Under the pieces are notes generated by a model that was not told the DNA's origin, did no database searches, and saw only the letters and a program-made list of their open reading frames with translations. The position numbers were made by a program, and so were the translations under genes. From Vicia villosa (Eukaryota; Streptophyta; Magnoliopsida; Fabales; Fabaceae), in contig NC_081183.1 in the NCBI RefSeq assembly GCF_029867415.1, positions 113,745,061 to 113,809,060 on the forward strand: 64,000 nt of DNA, written 5' to 3'. Below are positions 56,650 through 64,000 of the stretch, piece by piece. Positions within the stretch are counted from its first letter, which is position 1. Each line of letters begins with the position of its first letter.

Positions 56650-58073
56650 AAGTGTCAAAAGAAAGGTTAGAAGAGTTGGTCGAAGTCAGAGGAAAAGCAA
56701 TGGCTACCAGATTATCTCTATCAGATTTGGAGACTACATAGTTAGGCATCTCCAACCAAGAGGAGTTTGAAATATTGACTATTGACAATCTAATAGATAC
56801 AGATTGGTGGATTCCAATTGTTAATTATCTCAGAGACCCTTCGACGGACACATACCGAAAGACTAAATACAGAGCATTTTCTTATTTATTAATGGGAAAT
56901 GAATTATTTAAGAAAACTCCTGAGGGAATTTTGTGGAAATGCTTAAGAGAAAGTGAGGCATATTTGGCGCTATCTAGTGTCCATAATGGAGCTTGTGGAG
57001 CCCATCAAGCAGGCCATAAAATGAAATGGCTGTTATTTCGTTATGGAATGTATTGGCCCACTATGTTGAAAGATTGTATAGAGTTTGCTAAAGGATGCCA
57101 AGAATTTCAGATGCATGCAAGTGTCCAACATGCTCCTGGAAGTGAACTACACTCAATCATCAAGCCATGGCCTTTCAGAGGTTAGGCATTGGACTTAATT
57201 GGAGAGATTCGACCTACCTCATCAAAAAGTCAAAGATACATTCTGGTAGGAATAAATTACTTTACAAAATGGGTCGAAGCCATACCTTTAGTAAATGTAG
57301 ATCAAGAGATTGTTATTGAATTCATTCAGAAACAAATACTCTATAGACTTGGAATCCTAGAGAGCATAACAACAGACCAAGGACCAGTCTTCATTGGTCA
57401 AAAGATGCACAAGTTTGCAAAAGAAATGGGTTTCAAATTGTTAACATCCACACCTTATTATGCCCAAGCAAATGGTCAGGTCGAAGCAACCAATAAGGAG
57501 ATAATTGGTTTGATAAAGAAACATGTGGGAAAAAAGCCAAAGAATTGGTATAAGACTTTGGATCAGGCACTTTGGGCCTGTCGAACGTCACCTAAGGAAG
57601 CAACTAATACTACACCTTTCCTGCTTACGCTTGGACATGATGCAGTATTGCCAATAGAAATCTACTTGCAATCAGTTCGAATTCAAAACACAAGAAGAAA
57701 TTTCTCCAAACCTTTATTGGGAAATGATGATGAATGAATTGGTAGATTTAGACGAAGAGAGACTGCGCGCTTTAGAAATGTTAAGAAGACAAAAGGAAAG
57801 GGTGGCAAAAGCATATAATAAGAGGGTCAAAGGTAAGGCTTTTACTGTTAATGATTTAGTTTGGAAAGTTATTTTGCCTATAAATCGAAAGAATCAAGCT
57901 TTAGGTAAATGGTCCCCACATTGGGAGGGCCTTTTCGAATTTTAAAAGTATTTTCAAATAATGCTCATGAGATAAACGAATTAGCAGAGGATCGAAGGAT
58001 CCTAAAAGTAAATGGAAAGTACTTGAATTAGTACATACCATTTCTACAAGAAATCAAAATAATGGCGAAATAA
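56650..58073 (+). pseudogene. Tat-3 integrase, second duplicate
   Basis: Counterpart of 29241-30655. It carries extra lesions: the zinc finger reads CQEFQMH (Cys to Phe), TGG to TAG at 57183-57185 breaks the frame before the first catalytic Asp, and the C-terminal GPF block is shifted near 57930. The shared frameshift near 57700 is also present. Clearly inactive. Confidence 0.85.
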
Positions 58074-58252
58074 CAATGAAAAGTAGTGCATAGCCAAAAT
58101 GGTGTATTTTAAATAAAAAGCGCCAAAATGGCAATATCTCAACATATTACATCCCAAAATAACAACCACCCATGAATATTGTCAAATGTAAAATAAGATA
58201 GGAACAAAAACAAGTTCGAAGTTAATAGAAGCCTAAATTTTTTGCAAGATAA

Positions 58253-60645
58253 TCAAGTATCAAAGTCAATGGGAAGAGTAGCCTTCATGTGAGCATATTG
58301 AGAAGCAGATACAACCAGGTGACGCTCAACCACAATTCGTTGTCTTTTCAACTCTTCGATTTCAGTTTCCAATAGTTGGGCCTTTTCGATATGTTGAATG
58401 CCGGTTTTAATTTCTTCCTTTAGCTTCTGGTTATCAAGCTGTCAGATCTCATCCTAACGATCCTTTGCAGCCTGTATCTTTTGCTTCAACTCTTCTATTT
58501 GTAGTTCCCATGACTTGATGTTTTTCTCACAAGTTGCATATTCCGCTTCATACTTTGAGTGTTGATTTTTCATAGCCTCAACCTTGATATTATAAGCATT
58601 GGCAACATCCCATGAAGAGGATTGAACACTTACTTTGGCAGTAATCTTTTGAGAGACATCTTACTTGGAAAGTTGGTATGATTGAAGCTGATCAATCAAG
58701 AAGCCCAATGAAATTAGCACTTGAGAGACTTCTTCAGAAACATTTACACACATCTACCTTCTCCAGCAAGTCTTTAAGGCCAAAGCAAATTTTAACATTA
58801 TCCCTCACAGCTTGAACCAAGTCGACATCAAAAAGTTTCTCTTTTATTTGGCGAAGGAGGCTTTGGCTAATTAATTTTGTAGCTTTCTCCCCTGAAGTTG
58901 TCGAAGAGGTTCCACCCTTGTCAGACGAACTTCTTCTTATATTCATCATAGCCTTAAGAAAACCTGCAAGGTTTGTAGCCTCGAGGTTGTCCAATCTAGC
59001 TTGAGATAGAATTTAAGAAGGTTGGTTAGATTTATTTGTTGCCTCTGGCTTGCTCGAAGCTTCATTTTTGGTTTCATATTCGCCCGTGGGACCAGCTTCT
59101 TCGCCTTCTTTGGACTGTTCATCACCTTCATTAATATTCAACAGTTGTGGGTTATCTTCCATTTCAACATCTTGGTCTCTATGTGGAATTTTAGGGGACG
59201 GGTCATCTTGAAGTACCACTTCAGCAAACCTAGATTTTGAGTGTTTTTTAATGCGTCATCACTCTCAGTATCTGAATTGGCCGAAGATTGTAAAAGAGGA
59301 CCAGATTGAAACATTTGTTCTTGAGTAGGAACTGCAAAAAGGAAAATCATTAAGGTCATAGTTTGATCCTTCAAGAGAACCTTTGTTAGATGAAGAGAGG
59401 AGTCGAGCAAAAGTACATACTTGAAGGATTATCATATGGAGGATTGTTAGATAGAGGATTATCAAACTTAAGATTTGAAGTAGCAGTACCAATATAATCC
59501 TACGCAACACAAACGACATGAATCGGTCTGAATCTGGAGTGAGCAAAAAACTTATGAGGATTAGAATTGTAGTGTACCTTGGAAAAGACATTATCTGGGC
59601 TAGAATTATGACTTTCGACAACTGCCGCAGTCCTGACAGTCTTTAAGGGTTGTTCTTCAGATGCCTGTTGGTCATTTGAGGCTTTAGGCTTCGAAGTCCC
59701 AGAAGCCTTTTCCTGAACCAAAGGAACTATATTTTTTGGCCTCTTCCTAACTATCAATTTGGAATGTGGAGGAGATTAGTCTTCAGCATCAGAGTTGATC
59801 CTGATGGTATCTAAAGTAGCTTTTCATTTTGGAGTTGGGGGAGGTTTTCGAGTATTCTGAAACAAAGAATGTCATAATTTCACAACAATAAATTAAGGTG
59901 TATAAATCGAGAGTCAGATGATTACCATAGGCTTTGATTTACTAGAGTTGCTGGAGTCTTCACTAGATTTTTTATCTCTTGAAAGAGTGGCAGGATTTCG
60001 CGCAACGGCCGTCGAATCTTTAATATTCTGCCTTCGACCAAGAGCTGCAGTCAAGTAAAGGGAACAAAAAAGTTAATATAAAGAATTTTAGAAAGATAAA
60101 AATAAGTGAGATCGAAAGATTCTCCATTTCCACGCCTTCAGGTATCGGAGTTAGAACACAAACGTGTTCGAGGCTAATATGAAGATGTCCTTTGAAACAT
60201 TCTAGGGTATGCTTAGTTGGAACCACTCGTTCACCACTTTTTTTGGACTCTTCGCAAAGAATCTTTGTAACATTCCAACAGACGAACCAATCTGGAAATG
60301 AGGGACTAAAAGCCACACCAAAGTCAGCACTGGGCAATCGAGGGAATTTTGGAGGGTACATTTTGAAAGTCGTTTCATAACGTTGTTCAGGACGAACGTA
60401 TGAAGGCAATTTCAGACTCTCCAATTTTTTAGAAAATTTTTCGTTTAAGGTAAAAGTTGCCGCACTAATGGTTCGACTAAGATCATCTGGCCTATAGGCA
60501 GTTTCAAAGAATTTTTGGAACGCTTGTATTTCTTTGATATGTGTCGAAGTACCTTTCTTAAAACGCTCCTGCGTAGAAGCGAAAGACGCAGTTAGTTCTT
60601 TCGAAAGAGTGGGAACATCAAAAATTTGTTGAAGGTGGTAGTCGG
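58253..60645 (-). pseudogene. Antisense plant-mobile-domain ORF, second duplicate (partial)
   Basis: Counterpart of 33228-30835. It keeps the shared TGA near 58442 and adds a TAG at 58454-58456 where the first copy has CAG. The mobile-domain half is cut at 60645 by the third copia insertion; the rest may lie beyond that element, right of the window. Confidence 0.7.
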
Positions 60646-61970
60646 TGAAGGATAGAAAAACACTTAGAAAGGGGGGGTTTGAATAAGTGTAGTCTAAAAA
60701 CTTGAACGATAAAAAAAATTTGCACAGTTATTTTTATCTTGGTTCGTTGTTAACTAAACTACTCCAGTCCACCCCCACGGAGTGATTTACCTCACCTGAG
60801 GATTTAATCCACTAATCGCAACAGATTACAATGGTTTTCCACTTAGTCCGTAACTAAGTATTCTAGAGTATCCTGATCACAACCTGATCACTCCAGGAAC
60901 AAATGCTTAGACACAAGCTAAGACTTTCTTAGAGTATCCTGACCACCACGTGATCACTCTAATTACAACTGCTTAGACACAAGCTAAGACTTCCTAGAGT
61001 ATCCTGATCAACACTTGATCACTCTAGTTACTTACAAATTAATGTAATCAAATAAGAGTTTTACAATGCTTCTGAAAAGCTATAATCACAACAGTGATAT
61101 TTCTCTTAACGTTTAAGCTTAATCTCACTAATATATTACAACAGCAATGTAGTGAGCTTTGATGAAGATGAAGTTTCTGAGCTTTGATTTGAACAGCGTT
61201 TCAGCAAGTTTTTCAGAATAAGTTTATTCAGGATTGGTAACCTTGCTTCTTATCAGAACTTCATTTATATAGGCGTTTGAGAAGATGACCGTTAGGAGCA
61301 TTTAATGCTTTGCGTATTCCGTACAGCATTGCATTTAATGTTTCACGCTTTTGTCAACTACCTCGAGCCTTGTTCACGCTGTGTCTACTAACGTTGCCTT
61401 TAATAGCTTCCAACGTTCCTTTTGTCAGTCAGCATAGCCTGCCACCTGTACTTTCTTCTGATCTGACGTTTGTGTATATAATATTTGAATATCATCAGAG
61501 TCAAACAGCTTGGTGCATAGCATCTTCTTGTCTTCTGACCTTGAAGTGCTTCTGAGCGTGATACCATGAGAACTTCAGTGCTTCTGCTTCTGATCTCAAG
61601 TTCTTCTGATGCTTCCATAGACCCATGTTCTGATTCTGCCTTGACCATCTTCTGATGTCTTGCCAGACCATGTTCTGATGTTGTATGCTGAACCTTCTGA
61701 GACAAAGCTTCTGAGCGCTGATTTGTGCATACTCTTTATATATTTCCTGAAAGGAAAATTGCAATGTATTAGAGTACCACATTATCTCACACAAAATTCA
61801 TATCCTTGTTATCATCAAAACTAAGAATATTGATTAGAACAAATCTTGTTCTAACAATCTCCCCTTTTTTGATGATGACAAAAACATATATAAATGATAT
61901 GAATTTGCGATCAGAAAGAGCAGACGGCTAAAGACAATTTACACAGCTATAGCATAACCATGTGAATATG

Positions 61971-62021
61971 TCTCCCCCTGAGATTAACAATCTCCCCCTG
62001 AGATGAATAATCTCCCCCTGA
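61971..62021 (-). repeat. 20-bp polypurine-like array, three units
   Basis: TCTCCCCCTGA recurs at 61971, 61991 and 62011. Same unit and spacing as 48590-48660, one unit fewer. Confidence 0.8.
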
Positions 62022-62092
62022 AATTAATACTAGAAGAATTTTATAAATAAAAGACTTCCCTGATTATTTCGGTAGAGACGTTCACAGTGCTT

Positions 62093-62436
62093 GATCTTCA
62101 GAACATTCACGACTTCTGATTTCTGCTTCCATAGGACAGCTTCAGAACATTGAATTTCTCTTAGATCCTCAGAACATTCACAGCTTCTGACTTTTTGCTT
62201 CCATCGGACAGCTTCAGAACTTGAATTTCTTTGATCTTCAGAACATTCACAGCTTCTGACTTCTGCTTCCATCGGACAGCTTCAGAACTTGAATTTCTTT
62301 GATCTTTAGAACATTCACAGCTTCTGATTCCTGCTTCCATCGGACAACTTCTGAACTTGAATTTCTTTGATCTTCAGAACATCCACAGCTTCTGATTCCT
62401 GCTTCCATTGGGACAGCTTCAGAGCTTGAATTTCTT
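62093..62436. repeat. 68-71-bp tandem repeat, five units
   Basis: Units begin with GATCTTCAGAACATTCAC or a variant at 62093, 62164, 62233, 62301 and 62369. The later units are the most alike and have a 68-bp spacing, which suggests recent expansion. Homologous to 48730-49004. Confidence 0.85.
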
Positions 62437-63079
62437 CTTTCATCACTTCATGCTAGAATGTATCAGAACATTGTTGAATGTACCAGAGCTTCATCAGAGC
62501 ATCTCTACATCCTGAAATGTTACAGAACAAAACTAAACGACAAAAGTCAGCATGAATGAATCAGAACATAAAATATGTTTCAGAACACATAATATGTATC
62601 AGAGCCATATAAACCATATAGAATGTATCAGAACAAATAGACATTCAGAATCAGATCATATTCTATCATCAGAATATCTGATCATTCTTCCTTCTTGCTT
62701 CTGATTCTGAAGCTTCATAGCACTCAGCTTGCTTCAAGAATCCAAGAACTTGATTCATCTTGTTGCTTCTCATGTTGATCTTTAAAGAGAATCTTCAATT
62801 CCTGCAACAGCACAACTTAAAAACATAGAACTTTGCAAGTTCTGTTAGTAATGTGGGGCCTTTTTACCCGGTAACTGATAATATTAATCAGATCATTTAT
62901 CATATATTTTCTCCCCCTTTTTGTCATAACATCAAAAAGAATATAAAAGATTCAGATGTAGAAAACGACAAAGGAAAGAAACTGAATTAAACTTTTCATT
63001 GATTGAAACAAGCAGAATTACAAAAGATGTATGCAGAAAACAGATGCAACAAGGAAAGAAAACTACAAAGACCAAACGA

Positions 63080-64000
63080 CTAAGACCCTAGCCTAGACAA
63101 AATCTGCGCCAGAATGTCATGAACCCCGTCAGTGCTTGCAGTTTCCCTTGCCATGAAGGAGCGAAACTCAGCATTGGCTGCTTCTTGCGCGTCCAAACGA
63201 GAAGCCAGCAAAGCTTGATTCAGATGCAGAGCTTCCAAGGTCTCCATCAGAGCTGAGGGTACACCAGAAGAAGAAGCACCATAGTTTCTGCCAACAGGGA
63301 CAGCAATCTCAGCAGGACGATCTTCTGGGAGGTCTTCAGCTTCTGTACCTTCCATCTCAACATCTGAGTCTGACTCAGGACCAGCCTCAGCATATTCTGG
63401 TTCAGGAAACTCAGAAGCTCCAACTTCCAACGCCTGAAGAATAGCTGCTAGGTTTGTTGGAGGAGTTGGACCATCAACTTCAGCAGGATAAACCACTTCT
63501 GGAAAGACCATGTGAGGAGCACTTTCAGCAGGGTTCATTCTGAACCAATTGAACAGCCATTGAAAATCTCCAGTCAGCACTGGAAACCTTGGTCTCCATA
63601 CCACAATGTCTCTGCAGGGGTTTCCTTCTTCCATCTCATCTGCAGGTATCCTCTCTTCAAGAACTCTTCTATTCCTGATGATATGGTGATAGCTGCTTTC
63701 ACCAACTTCCAAGAGACGACCACGAGCCCCAGGTGCTTTAGTCATGATCATTCTCTGGACATCCGTAGCCCTAACCAGAAAATCCTGGCGAAAGGCTTCC
63801 CAGAGGTTGCAGGTAGCATACTTATCCAGATGATTAAGGTGAGCAGCACCCAGAATCTCCAACCAGCTATTTACATCAGAATGTAAAAGCTCTAGAAATG
63901 ATTGAGTGATAGGTGTTGGAGGGTTGACAGTGAATCTGGAGTCAAGAAACACAAAACTGTAGGGGTTAGGTGTTCTAGTGGGAAAAGGGTGTGAGAGAGA
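63080..64000 (-). CDS. 3' extra ORF of SIRE-like copia element (env-like position)
   Basis: Sense-strand ORF downstream of where pol should be. It is open across the right edge, so the N terminus is missing; at least 306 codons are present and it stops at 63080. The N-terminal part looks globular (LLHSDVNSWLEILGAAHLNH, LWEAFRQDFLVRATDVQRMI), the middle is acidic and low-complexity (about 63400-63320), and the end is helical (MEALEALHLNQALLASRLDA-like, coiled-coil). No membrane segment or signal is visible in this part. SIRE elements are known to have an ORF here called env-like; whether it is a real envelope protein is unproven. Confidence 0.65.
   Translation of the reverse strand, partial: SLSHPFPTRTPNPYSFVFLDSRFTVNPPTPITQSFLELLHSDVNSWLEILGAAHLNHLDKYATCNLWEAFRQDFLVRATDVQRMIMTKAPGARGRLLEVGESSYHHIIRNRRVLEERIPADEMEEGNPCRDIVVWRPRFPVLTGDFQWLFNWFRMNPAESAPHMVFPEVVYPAEVDGPTPPTNLAAILQALEVGASEFPEPEYAEAGPESDSDVEMEGTEAEDLPEDRPAEIAVPVGRNYGASSSGVPSALMETLEALHLNQALLASRLDAQEAANAEFRSFMARETASTDGVHDILAQILSRLGS

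Larger units (their letters stand above)
35763..60645 (+). repeat. Second copy of the segmental duplication, with insertions
   Basis: Matches 20948-33228 after removal of solo LTR 2 (38757-41849) and the copia element (47279-56644), each with one target duplication copy. The net length is about 12.4 kb. It ends where a third copia element inserted after GTCGG (60641-60645), which corresponds to 33224-33228 of the first copy. Confidence 0.85.
60646..64000 (-). mobile_element. Second SIRE-like copia element, 3' part, runs off the window
   Basis: A 1211-bp 3' LTR (60646-61856; starts TGAAGGATAG, ends TTCTAACA) follows target bases GTCGG. It is clearly related to the LTRs of the 47.3-56.6 kb element but diverged, with the same TATA position (CTATATAAA at 61272-61264) and three 65-bp subrepeats. 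A polypurine tract of the AAAAAAGGGGAGAT type abuts the LTR at 61857. Gag and pol are expected right of the window. Confidence 0.85.

Overview
This is a gene-poor, AT-rich stretch of plant nuclear DNA made almost entirely of nested retrotransposons. No host gene, rRNA gene or tRNA gene was found. The content points to a legume, most likely Fabeae (the pea, vetch and lentil group): Ogre-type Ty3/gypsy elements with an ORF upstream of gag and an intron between protease and reverse transcriptase, and copia elements of SIRE/Maximus character. The species cannot be fixed from the window alone.

Layout. (1) 1-520 is the end of an LTR inserted into the RNase H gene of Ogre-1. (2) 521-12139 is Ogre-1 on the minus strand: 5' LTR, leader, ORF1, gag, protease plus linker, intron, RT and the start of RNase H. 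(3) 12140-26211 is Ogre-2 on the minus strand: 5' LTR, tRNA-Arg-like primer site, leader, gag, protease, intron, RT, RNase H, integrase. A 4.1 kb solo LTR (16387-20517, target duplication GAGTC) interrupts it and itself carries a 173 bp MITE with a 9 bp target duplication. Ogre-1 appears to sit in the 3' untranslated part of Ogre-2. (4) 26212-26930 is a 5'-truncated LINE tail with poly(A). (5) 26931-28446 holds LTR-like remnants. (6) 28447-34550 is part of a third Ty3/gypsy element of the Tat lineage on the plus strand (RNase H, second RNase H, integrase) with a long antisense ORF carrying a plant mobile domain downstream of integrase. (7) 34551-35760 is the 3' end of a copia element.

Second half. 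From 35763 to 60645 the sequence repeats 20948-33228 in the same order and orientation, about 1-3% diverged by eye. This is a direct duplication of about 12.3 kb that cuts through several elements. The second copy later took a 3.1 kb solo LTR (38757-41849, duplication GTATG), an almost pristine 9.4 kb copia element (47279-56644, duplication ATATA) and a third copia element at 60646 that runs off the right edge. The first copy took none.

Function. Most ORFs are broken Gag, protease, RT/RNase H and integrase pieces. The exception is the 47.3-56.6 kb copia element: its LTRs differ at 2 of 1197 positions, its primer site and polypurine tract are in place, and its gag and pol are long and open but in different frames. 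The most interesting signals are a tandem GW-containing repeat in the Ogre-1 protease-RT linker, in-frame introns in both Ogres, plant-mobile-domain ORFs in both sense and antisense arrangements, arrays of polypurine-tract-like 20-mers near the copia 3' ends, and the segmental duplication itself.
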